Positions 13,501 to 24,894 of a stretch of DNA of 64,000 nucleotides are shown piece after piece (the first letter of the stretch is position 1; every line of letters starts with the position of its first letter). The stretch lies in contig CP142454.1 in NCBI GenBank assembly GCA_038049695.1, forward strand, positions 15,942,501 to 16,006,500. Reading direction: 5' to 3'. The DNA comes from Cinnamomum chago (Eukaryota; Streptophyta; Magnoliopsida; Laurales; Lauraceae). Below the pieces are notes generated by a model. The model was not told where the DNA came from. It was given only the letters and a program-made list of their open reading frames with translations, and made no database searches. Made by a program: the position numbers and the translations under genes.

Positions 13501-15900
13501 TATCTCCTCGTAAGAATTCTTGAATATCCCTGTTTGGTAACTTCACTTTACTAGTGAAGTGAGGTATGAGGGTCAATTCAAGAGAGAAGAAAAAAAGATG
13601 GATCAAATTACTAAGTTTCAAAAGACAGCTCTTCCTTTTACCAAAAATATTTGAAAAATTACTTTTTCATTACACTAAATGACAAAAAATCTGATACTTT
13701 TTTATTTAACCCCTCTTATTTTCTTGTCTCTTAATTTGATCTTTCACCTCACTTAACTTTACCAGTAAAATTACCAATCAGGTCCCCTCAATACAATCAA
13801 AGGTCGCAAGTAGAGCGCCTGGCATATTCATTCATAGGAATTTCATGTTTTTTGGGGTTTGTGAGTTCTTGGATAGGGTTGCATAATATTGGGTTGGAGG
13901 ATCTATATGATTCTCTAGCAATTCGACCACCTCAATATTAAACTTAAACAAATAGATAATTAAGCAATATTAGACTTGACTGACTTCAACTTTATCAGTA
14001 GTCTCAATCTCACTTGGATGATTGGACTTGACTGACTTAAAGTTTATTTAAAAAGCATAGCATATAGCCTTAGTCTTACTTTCATCTCTCATGAATGTTG
14101 TGCATGCCTTTGCTACTCTCCTAACAGCACCAACTGAGCTAGCATTAATATTTTTGTGGTGCACCTATGTGTTATCCTAAATTTTAGGTGGTGATTGGTG
14201 AGTATACTTCATAGATTTATTTGACCTTTTTTAAAGGGTATTTGGGTAGGTTAATAGCTTTAGACCGTTTGAAAAAGTATATATGAATGGGTAAATGAAT
14301 AAGCTTTTACCCTATTTTATCTCCTTTCCACTAGATAAATTTTTTTTTCTCTTAATTTTGACAAGTTTGCTTGTATAATTTTTTATTATATAACAAGTTT
14401 GCATAAACCTCTTTTCCATGACAAGTTTGTCTGTGTAGTTTTTACTATATGATAATTATCACATGGTCTAATTGAGATAGGTCTGTTTCAATTAGATCTA
14501 ATTGGATCAGTTCTATTTCAAATAGGTAAGTGCTTTAAATAAAATTATGACTGAAATCATACAAGCTATTAAAATATATCACATCTAAAAGTCATGTAGT
14601 CTTTAATCTCAAAGATGTAAATAAAATCCTAGCAGAAATTTACCTGAGCAGGTTAGACAAGCTACCATTGATGCCACATTATCAACTATGGTGGTAAGCA
14701 ATTATTGTCCCCCCCCCCCCCCCCCCTCCCACACCACCACCACCACCACCACCACCACCACCACCACCACCACCACCCGTGTTATGGGTGAGTATTCTAG
14801 GAGTTGCTTCCTTTTTTGAAGTGAGGAGCCCATGATGAGGTATGAAATTTAAATCCACAAATGAACCCATCCCTCAGACGTCTTGGCACTCCATTTCTTG
14901 CTCATTGGACTCACGTCCACTATTGAATTAAACTAGGAATAATAAAAAAAAAAATAGCACTTCCTATAGATTTGAACCTTTGAAAAATTTGAGGCTCTAT
15001 AGTAAAATTTTCTCATATTTAGGGTAGTTATTTATTTATTTATTTGGGCTAGAAGTGAGATAATTTATATTTAAAGCACAAACAGAACAAAGAGTTCAGC
15101 AAAATATTTAGGGTAACTTATTTGTGTACATTTACATATGCATCACATTTACAAATAGTTGCTTTGTTTGTGCTTACTTTTGTGTGTGCTGATTTACACA
15201 CCAAATGGATAAATGATGTGAAAATAGTGTATAAATTAGATCGGTACAAAAAATGTTTGGGCCATATCACGAAATTATATCCATTTATATATATATATAT
15301 ATATATGAAAAAGTTACATATATAATCCGAACCATTCGAACAATTATAACATGTAGATAGATAGAAAGTTTGATATACACTGCTGGAATGAATCACACTA
15401 AAGCACATCCAAACACACCTATTAGCAGGTTCTAGATGATGGGTTGTGTACCACTGCTATTTGAGTGGGAACTGGTTGTACAATATTATTGTTAATATTA
15501 TTAGGACTCGATTTCCAATTTTTTTAAGAAGTGAACTCTGATCCATGCCTTCTCTCATGTAACTATGCATTCACAGTAGCTAACTGAGTAGTTGTAAAAA
15601 TGATAATAAACAAACAAAAGACCACACACAAGCAACAGACGCCAACAATCATCCAACATTTTAAATTCCAGTAAAAGCATTCATCATGCGGCCAACTAAT
15701 AATTCCAAGCATGGAGGAAGATGTAGGACATGGGCAATAATGAGACTCACACAGATGGAGAATATTGATGATCGACCAGTTAGAAATCTTTGCAATTTTC
15801 CCAAAGACAGAAAAAAAAAGAGGAAGTTTGGGGAAGGGAGATGGGTGCTATTTCTGTATTATTTTAATCACATCATTCAAACAGAACACTTAAAAAACAT
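10504..15900. other. Long intergenic stretch, no gene seen
   Basis: No coding exon is recognised. A block at about 12362-12520, a T-run followed by GGTAAGAGAAAAACTTTATTAAAT on the plus strand, looks like the 3' end of a retroposed transcript in minus orientation, but no parent was identified. A poly(C)/(ACC)n tract sits at 14709-14777 and a (TA)n run near 15284-15305. Confidence 0.5.
14709..14777. repeat. Poly(C) plus (ACC)n low-complexity tract
   Basis: About 18 consecutive C residues are followed by TCCCAC and roughly fifteen ACC/CCA triplets. The glycine-rich open frame read on the other strand is a by-product of this tract and not a gene. Confidence 0.9.
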
Positions 15901-16206
15901 AGTACTACTAGAGCATTCATCATGTGGCCACTAGAAAACTGCAGCATAAAAAAACCAATAATCAGAAATCACACACCTTGCACCAATAGTAAAACTTATT
16001 ATATCATATGAAGGACCCACTTACAACTATTGCTCATCAATGCATATGTATATTACCCATATCACACACACCAAGAACCTAACAATCAGATCTCTCACTT
16101 TCCTCACTAGCTTAGATGGACCCCATACATTAAAATTACTTAGGCATCCAAACACCAACACCAGCAAAGCCCAAGCCCAAACACCCTTTTTTCACATTTC
16201 ATACTT

Positions 16207-16662
16207 TCAGTTCATGAACATGTCTGCAGAAGCCATGATGGGTTGATTCAAGTGCAGCAGATCATAAGGGTTAAGGAAACTATCGGTGATCTCGGGGCCA
16301 CCCATCTCAAAACCAATGTTCCCATGCATGTAGTTTAGTATCTCGTTGAGGGAATGCAGCCTGTGGTTCAGCTCCATCATCTGAGTCCTTAAAACTGAAT
16401 TCTCACTCTCAACATTCAAGTAGTGCTGTGTGGTGATGTTCAAGCTAGTGAGGATCTGATTATTTTCCCTCCTCAGCTGGGCCACCTGGGCCATCATATC
16501 ATCCAAGTGCTTTTGTTTCCTCATCCTTGACCTCCTTGCAGATTCACGGTTAGACTGCATCCTCTTGAGTTTCCTTTGGTCCATCAAAAGCTGCAGATCT
16601 TCCTCAGATCCTGAATTCTGTAGTAAGCTGGACCCAGAAGAAGTGCCACTGGGAGAAGCCAT
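16207..16662 (-). CDS. bZIP11-like: Group S1 bZIP transcription factor (bZIP11/ATB2-like)
   Basis: This 151-residue, single-exon protein is a nuclear DNA-binding factor of the plant S1 bZIP group. In that group, homodimers or heterodimers with group C bZIPs bind ACGT-containing promoters and adjust amino-acid and sugar metabolism to carbon status. A Ser/Gly-rich N-terminus is followed by the basic region (about residues 29-52) containing QSNRESARRSRMRKQ, which has the invariant N38-x7-R46 spacing. A long zipper follows, with heptad positions M56, L63, I70, T77, V84, L91, L98 and L105. The ITTQHYL and ELNHRL segments and the C-terminal NQPIMASAD are S1 signatures. Length and lack of introns fit the family (about 145-175 residues). 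The start is the first ATG after the sucrose-control uORF, with no intervening ATG. It stands alone. Translation is probably repressed by sucrose through the uORF at 16874-16999. Confidence 0.95.
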   Translation of the reverse strand: MASPSGTSSGSSLLQNSGSEEDLQLLMDQRKLKRMQSNRESARRSRMRKQKHLDDMMAQVAQLRRENNQILTSLNITTQHYLNVESENSVLRTQMMELNHRLHSLNEILNYMHGNIGFEMGGPEITDSFLNPYDLLHLNQPIMASADMFMN

Positions 16663-16873
16663 GAGGGCTTATTTACAGAGATTGACTGTCTACAAATACT
16701 CAGTTTTTTGGGGTAGACTTTTACTTAAGACTAGAATTAGAAACAAGAGAAACAGGACCCAGATTGCAGTTTTTCAAGCTAATATATATGAAATACTAGA
16801 TCTTGGGTTTTGATTGTAGTATAATTATATTGAAAGTAATAGGGCCTAGAAGATCAATTTCACAAAAGATGGT

Positions 16874-16999
16874 TCATGAAAACACATAAAACCAGTAAAG
16901 GAACACAACAGAGAACGATTGAACTAAATGGGTCCTGCGCCTCAGAGTGGAATTGATCATAAACCCTGAGAGAAGGATTTCACAGAGAATTGGCGACAT
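16874..16999 (-). CDS. Sucrose-control conserved peptide uORF (SC-uORF) of the bZIP gene
   Basis: A 41-codon ORF in the leader of the bZIP gene ends 211 nt before the main start. The peptide runs MSPILCEILL-SGF-MINSTLRRR, then THLVQ, then SFSVVFLYWFYVFS and stop. It matches the conserved peptide uORF found upstream of Arabidopsis bZIP11 and other S1 members almost throughout. In that family the nascent peptide stalls ribosomes when sucrose is high and shuts off translation of the main ORF (sucrose-induced repression of translation). The C-terminal SVVFLYWFY block, the part known to matter for stalling, is intact here. The start ATG overlaps the stop of a shorter uORF by one base. Conservation of peptide, order and spacing makes this call very secure. 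Confidence 0.96.
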   Translation of the reverse strand: MSPILCEILLSGFMINSTLRRRTHLVQSFSVVFLYWFYVFS

Positions 17000-17034
17000 C
17001 AATCAGGAAACATTAAGACCAGGAGATTATGCAT
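16999..17034 (-). CDS. Short uORF overlapping the SC-uORF start
   Basis: ATG plus ten codons (MHNLLVLMFPD) then TGA. The A of its stop is the A of the SC-uORF ATG (TGATG), giving a one-base overlap. It could reduce or redirect initiation at the SC-uORF by termination-reinitiation. Several small uORFs are also known in the Arabidopsis bZIP11 leader. The peptide itself shows no recognisable conservation. Confidence 0.6.
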   Translation of the reverse strand: MHNLLVLMFPD

Positions 17035-17436
17035 GAGAAACAGGAGGAATGAGAAGTTCCAGATAATTGAAGAAGAAATGAAAAACCCAACACAAAATGC
17101 TGGGATATGAAGACTTTAATAGTAGTCAACAAAACAGCCTGATCTCAGTGACAAAGAACAGAGGGAAAAATCCTTTTTTTGACACAAAGAAAAAAAAAAA
17201 AAAAAAAAAAAAAAAAGAGATCTTTGTTTGAAAAACAAAGGATTCAAACCCAGAAACCAGTTGTGAAAAACAAGCAGAAAATTTGGCAGAACTTATCTTT
17301 AGTCCAGCCCAAAACACCCTACAGGCAAACAGATGAAAACCCCAGAAACAGGAGGATGGCAAAAATGATGTCTTCTCACCGAAACAAAAGAAAAATGCAA
17401 AAGAGAGGGAGCAAAAAACAAATTCAGGAGATGGAC

Positions 17437-17490
17437 TCAACACTGCATCTGAAAACCAAACCTCCAGAGCAAAAACCCCACCACCCGCAT
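17437..17490 (-). CDS. Upstream-most small uORF in the bZIP leader
   Basis: A 17-codon ORF starting MRVVGFLLW and containing a second in-frame ATG. Apart from the two uORFs nearer the gene, these are the only ATGs on the minus strand between the candidate TATA box and the bZIP start. It is real as an ORF if the leader extends this far. The peptide is not recognised. Confidence 0.4.
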   Translation of the reverse strand: MRVVGFLLWRFGFQMQC

Positions 17491-17660
17491 GAAATAAAAG
17501 CCCAAAGAACAGAATCTCAACTCCCAAACAGAGTATCAGAACTCCAGAGCTACTAAAAAAAAGATGTGGAAAGAGAGAGGCAGGGAATAGGGACAGTGCA
17601 AGATCTATATGAGGAAGAGAGAAGGAAGAGGAAGAGGTCTTTGAGCATGCAAGGGAGTGA

Positions 17661-17670
17661 AATTTATAGA
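17661..17670 (-). promoter_or_regulatory. Candidate TATA box of the bZIP gene
   Basis: On the minus strand the sequence reads TCTATAAATT, a good plant TATA box. It would place transcription start near 17630. A (GA)n/(CT)n stretch (17725-17745) lies just upstream, as is common in plant core promoters. No transcript evidence is available here. Confidence 0.5.
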
Positions 17671-17999
17671 AGAAAAAAAAATGCCCACCAAGTGGAGAGA
17701 GAAAAAAGATTATTCAAGGGAAGGAGAGAGAGAGAGAGAGAGAGACATCGCTTTGGAGGAATCTGTTCAAGTTGTTGGGAGAGGTGATGGCGCATGTGGG
17801 GTAGAAAACAAAATCTCCACAACCATCCAACTCCAGCTGTTGAGCAACACAGAAATTAAAATCTTGAAAAATCTTTTCACAGATTTCAGATTTTTACCCT
17901 TGTTTTCCCCACATGTACTTTCAGACAGTTATTTCTCAACCGTATTGGAGAGTAAAGGGTAGTTGCCCGTACCCCCAGGGGTCCGCCTCTCAACTTCTA

Positions 18000-20950
18000 T
18001 CGTGATAACTCCATCAAACACCTTTGTTCAAGTGGAGACGTCAAATGGGCCGGGCAGACAACGGGCCGTGGTTCAACAGGCCCAGTCAACTGCATGGCCC
18101 TTGTCGAGGAGGCTGGGCCCGCTTGGCACGTGGGCTGGTCCTCCAGCCCACTGGGATAGGGCCGCTAGCCCACCAGACAGCCGCCAGCCCAATCCGCTAG
18201 CCTGCCAGCCCGCCCAACGTGCAGATTCCCTTTTTTTGAAAAAAAAAAATCCATTTTACCCCCCCCCCCCCAAACAACTATAAAACGGTCATATAAGGGG
18301 TATTTTGTGTCATTTTTCAGTTTACAAAGTCTATAAATACCCTAACCTTCTCATTCTCATTCCTCACCGATTTACACAACTCTCTCATTCTTTATATATT
18401 CTCTAGATCACTCTCAAAGCATTCAACTCTTTCACTCTCTTTAAGAAGTTTTTGGAGGACCAAAGATCAAATCATCAAGAGACAAGATTAAAGGGGCCTT
18501 CAAAGATATAGAGGTATTTATATTATTTAAATTTGAGATTCCATATATATATATAAGTTTATATTATATTATATTAACTCTCATTTTCTCTCATTTCTTA
18601 TATTAATTATCACAAAAGAAGGCTATTAGAGCCTATTACTGTTATTATTTATAAATTTTATTTTTGAAATATTGCTAGAAGATTTCCCACTGAATCTTCT
18701 TCAGTTAATTTAGGGGAGGAAGAGGGTTTTATTGAATTACAAGATGAAATAGGTGAATTACCACCCCCTTTCTTTAGAGTTCCCGTGGTAATAAACCAAA
18801 CAAGAGGAATAGAACTTTAGTAGTTTGAGATGTATTTACAAGGTTTGAGGTTATTGAAAATGAAAAAAACAATTAAAAAGGCAAAATGCAAATTTTGTAG
18901 TAAGATTTATGGTGCCGAGTCAAAAATGGGTACCGGCCATTTGATAAGACATAGGCAAAAATGTTTAGCCTTACATAAGGCGACGAATGTAGAGACAGGG
19001 AGGGTTGGTTCACAGACCCAAATTTCTAGCACTGGTGGTGGTGGTGGTGGTAGTAGTAGTAGCAGTTTGAGTCTTTTTTCTTTTAATGCATAAAGTGCTA
19101 GAAAAAATTCTATTAAAATGATTGTGTTATCTGAATTACCATTTTGTTTCGTTGAAAACTGGTCAACCACAATTTCACAGTATTTTAAGAAATATAGTCA
19201 GGAATGATGCTATTAGACTCTGGCAAGAAGTGAAAACAAATATAAAAAATTATCTTGCAGAAATTCCTGGTAGAATATCCATAACCACAGATATGTGGAC
19301 ATCTAAAGGGGGTGATAGTTTTCTATGTATTATTGCACATAAGACAGATGAAAAATGGATTATTAATAAATGTATAATTAGTTTTAGTTGTCTTAAATGA
19401 CCACACAATGACACTAGAATAAGTACATTTATTTTGAAAAAACTAGATGAATATAATATTAAAGAAAAAAATTTAGATGAGAATATAGATGTAGTGGTTA
19501 TTGAAAAATCTAGTAATAATACAGTGGTTATTGAATTAATGAGAATGTAGATGTCACTTGCAACTTTGATAGAAAGCTCTATCTTTCAAAATAGATGTGT
19601 ATGTCACATCTTAAATCTCATTGCAAAAGTTGGTTTAAAGCATATCATAAGTTACACAGATGCTATTAAAGACATTGCTAGATTTATTTTCTCTTCCTCA
19701 CAGAGAAGACAATTGTATGCCCAAATATATGCGAGGCAAGGCACTTGACCGGAAAACTGTTTTAAATGAATTTTGTGCTTTTCATGCATAAGATTTGATG
19801 ATTAGTGATGAACATTGGGAGTTATGTGCCCATATAAGATATTTATTAGAAGCTTTTTATGCTTCAACATTATTTTTTTCCAGGATATATTATACCACAT
19901 CTTATGAAGCTTTAATGAAGCTTTTTAAAATTACTTTACAATTCAGTAGATTTAGAGATAATGTTTTATTGAGTAGCACTATTAAAAACATGGAAGAAAA
20001 ATTTAATAAATATTGGAAAGAGGCTCCAATGACATTTTCTTTAGCTGTTGTATTTGATCATAAGTTAAAATTAAGTGGTGTATAGTTTTTTATTGATGGA
20101 ATAAACAAAAATATGGATTATATAGATTTAAATATTTTTTCAAATATAAAGGCAAATTTACAAGCACTTTTTCAATTTTATTGTGAGCAAATTGGTACAA
20201 TTGGGCTTAGTATTGGCTATTTAGAAGTCCAGCAAATATGTGTTGGTGAGTGGGATGTGTGGTATTCTTCCCTGTATACGGGCATGGTATCCAGTTCAAG
20301 TAACACCGTGACGGAGTTACCATCGTATCTTGACGTCAGTGTAATACGGGTGCATGATGCATCTAGTTTTGACCTTTTAGCCTGGTGGAAGCAATAAGAA
20401 AGCGTTTATCCGGTGTTGGCCGCCATGGCTCGTGATCTATTAACTATTTCAATGTCTTCTGTAGCATCAGAACAAGATTTTAGTGCAGGTGGACGTGTTG
20501 TAGATGATAGAAGAACAAATCTAACTGAAGAAATGGTAAAGTGTTGTGTTTACCTACGAGACTGGTATTTGGGAGATAAGATGAAGCAATAGTTGACATC
20601 AATGGAAGATTATGATCCAGTAGAATAAATTAGTGGACTACGCATCTGATTTTTTACTTTTTCCTTCATTGTAATTTTTAGATTTATAAGTTTTTCATTC
20701 TTTTTTTATTTTTATTTTCTAAAAAGATTGTAAGGTTTTAAAGGTAATCCTATTTAGAAACCTTCAAGAAGTTAAGATCTGAATGGTTCTCTTCTCAGTA
20801 GAGTAGGTTGAGTTTGACCAAACCACTTAAATATCTTTGTCATTCTCCGTGCTTGTGTTCTATTTTTTTTAATACTTATAAAAAAAGAAAAAAATATGAA
20901 CAGGCCCACCTGGCCCGCTGAACCCTGGCGGGCCCGGGCCGGGCCATGCT
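18000..20950 (+). mobile_element. Degenerate hAT transposon (parent type of the 44.8 kb element)
   Basis: Both edges are GC-rich blocks of GGGCC/GGCCC words (about 18045-18225 and 20900-20945) that enclose a hAT transposase relic. The promoter-proximal part (18245-18480) has a C-run, then TATAAAACGGTCATA, GGGGTATTTTGTGTCATTTT and TCTATAAATACCCT. It matches 45100-45300 of the small hAT element in the MAP kinase intron closely. Terminal TAGAGGTGAAA repeats are not recognisable here, so the exact ends are uncertain. GTTCAAGTGG (near 18028) and GTTCATGTGG (near 20954) could be a worn flanking duplication. Confidence 0.75.
18830..20592 (+). pseudogene. hAT transposase pseudogene (zf-BED to dimerisation domain)
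   Basis: Broken frames on the plus strand read in order through a hAT (Ac-like) transposase. First is a BED zinc finger (18885-18960; CKFC ... HLIRHRQKC). The core follows with ISITTDMWTSKGG (around 19277-19315), which supplies the first catalytic Asp. Next is the CHILNLIAKVGLKH segment (near 19600) and then an insertion-domain part with HWELC, LLEAFYAST and TSYEALMKLF (19810-19920). Last is the C-terminal dimerisation region around LLAWWKQ, stop, ESVYPVLAAMARDLL, SVASEQDFSAGGRVVDDRRT (20375-20500). Intact relatives are single polypeptides of about 650-750 residues. Here there are several frameshifts and in-frame stops, including a TAA at 20395-20397 directly inside the dimerisation motif, so no functional transposase can be made. 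Confidence 0.88.
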
Positions 20951-23900
20951 TAAGTTCATGTGGCAATGGATTGGTACTAGGCCAAGTTACACTCCAATTT
21001 GAGCTGAGTCCACTATCAGATAAATCATATTCTTTTCTTCCACTTTAATTATAGTTCAGCTCACTAACAAATTAAATGCATGTAAAACATTATATCATAA
21101 TATATATAAAAAGTTGGAACATTTGGAAAGGCCAATCAAATAAATTGGAGTGAAATTGGCCCATAATCAATGTATGTGGGATGTTGATTTTGAATGGTTT
21201 GGATCTTAGTTACCTAATTTGCAACTAGACTAATTCGCATTGCAATTCATAATTTGTAAGGCGAGACTAACTTGATCCAAACATTACATGGAGGAGGCTC
21301 ATTTGATTCCCATTTCGATTCGCCTCATTCAAAGTAGGGCCCACTATCAAGTTGGTCATGCGGGGGTTACACATGGACTAATGTTAATCATCGGGGCTTA
21401 GTGCTTTTGAGCTGCTTGGGTTTTTGAAATGTGCTCTACTAAGAAACTTATTAGGACTCAATTTAGAGAATTGCATGAGAATAATTTCAGAAGTTAATTG
21501 TTTGAAGTGAACTAGTACCTATTCGAAGGCCCCATGAACTAACTAGGTAACCATAGTTTGAATTTCGGAAGTGGGCTTGCTTATGAATTTTTGGGGTGGC
21601 TGTCTTTGCAATGAGAGGATTCTTTGCCCTGTGGATTTCCATTTCTGTAAATGAAGGAATTTTGCGTGTTCATCTTATAAGAAATCAAAATCCTCTCTAT
21701 TGCAAAATAAATTAACTCAATCTTTTTTTTTTTTCATTTTAGGCCTAAATTATATAACACCAAATGGCAAAAAGATTGTACGGCATAGAAAGTTATAACA
21801 ACTTTTTCTTTTTTTATCACGAAATTCTCTCGTTGGACAAATGTACCCCAAGAGGACCCAAATTCCATTGGCAAAAAGGATATTTTGGATATTTATAATG
21901 AAAAGGGTATTTGGTAAATTTAAAAAAAATGAAGGGGTAAATTCGAAATAGTAAAGCACTTAGGAGAAGACAGACATGGGAAGAGTCTCCCTTAATTGCC
22001 CTTCTGCTTGAGGAAAAGACAAGCAGATGATTGAGGATATTTTTGTCCTTTAGCAGTGTGGAGGCATGAACAAATGCTTCCCCTCACGGATTGCTAGCTA
22101 TTATATGGTTCTCTTTCCCTAGTGAAGATGGAAATCATCAAGTAGGAAGTGGGCAATCAGAGCTTTCAGCAAAAACAAAAAAAGGTGGGCCATCCAAATT
22201 TGATTCAACGGCTTACAATGTGGCAGGGTAAGTGAATGGTCAGGAGGAGCCTTCCCATCAGATGAGGGATTTATGATGAGTACATAATTTATGTTCCCAA
22301 GACTTAATCTTTACCATTTATTTTGTGTACCTCTTTTTGGAAGCCTAGGCATGATCCAAATTTAACTTATGTGGGGGCTCAAATTTTTTTTTTTATTTAT
22401 TGTTACAGGCCATTCAAACACTATGCGTCCAGTGAATAATTAGTGGCTTAGATTTCACGGATGTTGAATTGATTGTGTACACCATTAGATTGATTAAAGA
22501 TATAAATTTTTTTTTTAATTAATTACTTATTTTAGATTTCTTAGAATTGGACAAAGCTAGCAATGTATGTAGCTTTTCTTGAAGAAAAATTTGAACTTCT
22601 ACCTTCACGGAGGCTTATGATGTGAATGGATTTGATTAATCAAGTTAAATGAAAATCGTCTCAGGGAAACTTTTTGTGGGTATATTCATATGATCAGTTA
22701 TCTGCAATAAATCAATGCATAGGACTCATTTGATTCAATGCAATTAAATTTCTAGAAATTCATGGTAAAACATGCTGCAATAAATGAATATCATAGGGGT
22801 GAGAGGTGAAGGATATAAAGTGAAGGACATAAGACTTTACTTTTTTAGGATTTGATTTACTATGGTGATGGCCGAGTATTCATTTGTCATCTCCCTTTTA
22901 AGTTTTTCATCAAAAGGAAAATTCTTTGATGGCTATTTATGAATACTCACCTTTGTTCTTTCAATCTGACCACTTTTGGGAATACATTTCTTAGAATTTC
23001 TAGGAGTTTAACTTTATGCAAATAAATAGGCTGTAAAAATGAAAAAAAAAAATCCTATGCTGCCATCAGGCCATCAGTGTTCTACTGATGGTGGTTTACA
23101 CCTTATTTAATGTGTGTGTGGCCCAACTTTGTAAGACCTGCCTCACTCATATGACATACTTATGTTTAGGCAATGGCCCAAAATTTACTTCTACCTACAT
23201 GAGAAAATTGATCGAAAGGTATTACTCTAATTAGAGTGAAACTTGGTCCAACTCCTATATAAAGGGTGGTGTCCGAATCTCATTGAGGTCAAGCAAAACT
23301 GGACTACACAATTTAAACTAGATGGTCTGTACAGATCATCAAAAAGGTGATCTTCTCCTATTTGCCTAATGCCTCTCCCTCTAGTGAGGATGAAGGGTGT
23401 GGAATAGTAATGTCACAAGGACTCCTAATCCATCAAGATTTATCAAAACTAATCTGATTTATTAAAGTAGGGTGTGGAATAGTAACTGAATCCAAATCTT
23501 GTTAGAGAGAGAGAGAGAGAATTAATGGTGCTAATTAAACATGAACCACATGGGATCCAAATGTGGTGTTTAGGGACCGCACAAAGACATTTTGTTTCAT
23601 ATTCATTTGCAGACCTAAGTTACTAAATTGAGGGCCCACAATCACAATCTCATCAATTCAAGATGAATATATCCTCAATTCAGGATGGCCTTCAGGAACG
23701 AAATATTCTAAAAATAAATGATTAACACTTTCAACTTTCAATGAACTATATCTGTGGTATAGTTTATGATGAAAACACTCTAAAGTGTGTATTAGTTAGT
23801 TAATAGTAGCTTTCAAAATCTTCATTTATTAAAGATATCCTTGTTATATCACTCCATAAATATATTACAGACAAAACAAATATTAGGTAGAAACATCATT

Positions 23901-24150
23901 AAAGAGGTTATGTGTGGAGGAGTTCCATATCATTTGCATATATTCTATTCATTTTTTTCTCAATTACCAAAGTTACAAAGAACAATAATGTATGAACAAA
24001 CTTGATGTGATCAAGTACAAATCATTAATGACAATAAAAGGCCTTTTTTTCCAAAATTACATCAACATAACTCATGAAAAACAATCTCTCTATATATAAA
24101 ACAAATGTTGTGCAAGAAAGTACAATTCTTTGATATATACATGAGAAAGT
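20951..24150. other. Intergenic; one MITE-like element, otherwise no gene seen
   Basis: No coding exon is recognised. A Tourist-like element is at about 22735-23035 (separate entry). A short (GA)n run lies near 23505-23520. Confidence 0.5.
22735..23035. mobile_element. MITE of a dispersed ~300-bp Tourist-like family, copy 1
   Basis: The left end GACTCATTTGATTCAATGCAATTAAATTTCTAGAAATTC is imperfectly inverted at the right end (GAATTTCTAGGAGTTTAACTTTATGCAAATAAATAGGC). The interior has the family words GTGAGAGGTGAAGGATATAA, GGTGATGG..GTATTCATTT and ATTTTTGAATA/TACTCACCTTTG. They recur at about 25.9 kb (inverted) and 61.0-61.7 kb. It has no coding capacity. Confidence 0.55.
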
Positions 24151-24154
24151 CTAA

Positions 24155-24315
24155 CTGTCCCGACTGGGAGACCGGACTGGGAGACCGGACCATGAACTGG
24201 GAGACCGGGCCGGACAGCTAGCAGGGCTGTATATACATTGCGGCCGTGCTACTTGTCCCGACTGGGAGCCCGACTGGGAGCCCGGGCTCCCACTCGGGAC
24301 GTCTAGCATTTTCGT
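24155..24315. repeat. GC-rich inverted-repeat element built of CTGGGAG words
   Basis: The left edge GTCTAACTGTCCCGACTGGGAGACCGG is imperfectly inverted at the right edge (CGGGCTCCCACTCGGGACGTCTAGC). Internally GACTGGGAG(A/C)CCGG is repeated about five times. Its composition stands out sharply from the AT-rich surroundings, which suggests a short inserted element or foldback. No target duplication was identified. Confidence 0.5.
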
Positions 24316-24547
24316 ATACATTGTCCTAGAGCTGCATTGTGGGGCTGGACTACCAAACAATGCCCCTATTGCACATGGACCACACTTCCCACATGCATGT
24401 ATTGGCATCAGTTGCAATCTCAATCTATCAAATGGCATCCAGTGTTCTTTCCATTAGATGTTATTGGACTTAGTGGACCCCACTTGTCATGTTTGGCATG
24501 GTTGCACACTTTGTGGACATTCCTCAATCCGTTCCTTGGATATTGCC

Positions 24548-24886
24548 TATGAATGTAAATGGGTTCTTGATTCTTCGATTACCCAGATGTTTTAACAAAC
24601 TAAAAATCGAGTCTAAGTCCTTATTTAGACCTTAATAAAGAAATGGTTCCGACTCCAATTTCACCTTGATTCGGACCCGAGACCCGACATATTACCTCAA
24701 TTTAAAAAAAATTCTTCTAAAACTCATATATATATATATTAATATCATTATCTTCCTAGACCCGGATACCAGTTCCAGAGTTAAGAAACCAGTTCCGAAA
24801 CGGTTCCGGGTTCGGATCTGGTTCCACATTCTCCTTAACGGTTCTAGTTCCGGATTCACCATGGAACCCACCCACTTACAACCCTA
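24548..24886. mobile_element. Non-autonomous hAT element (339 bp) with 8-bp TSD
   Basis: It is flanked by identical 8-bp repeats ATATTGCC (24540-24547 and 24887-24894). Ends are TATGAATGTAAATGGGTTC on the left and GGGTGGGTTGTAAG-type sequence on the right, read inward as TAGGGTTGTAAGTGGGTGGG. The interior contains repeated GGTTCCG/CCGGTTC words, a common subterminal feature of such hAT derivatives. It has no ORF of note. Confidence 0.82.
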
Positions 24887-24894
24887 ATATTGCC

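Larger units (their letters stand above)
16663..17630 (-). promoter_or_regulatory. Probable long 5' leader of the bZIP gene
   Basis: The region between the candidate TATA box and the main ATG holds three uORFs, a 27-base T-run on the transcribed strand (17190-17216) and pyrimidine-rich sequence. A long leader of several hundred bases that bears uORFs is typical for S1 bZIPs with an SC-uORF. The exact transcription start is inferred. Confidence 0.6.

Noticed and set aside
14682..14870. Glycine-rich 62-codon frame
   Set aside because: Product of the poly(C)/(ACC)n tract only.
17126..17556. Long overlapping frames on both strands in the bZIP leader
   Set aside because: Driven by poly(A)/poly(T) and purine bias. 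The leader uORFs and absent family signatures argue against a gene.
18028..20963. GTTCAAGTGG/GTTCATGTGG as the target duplication of the large hAT element
   Set aside because: It is ten bases long and has one mismatch, with no inverted repeats next to it, so it was not used to fix the ends.
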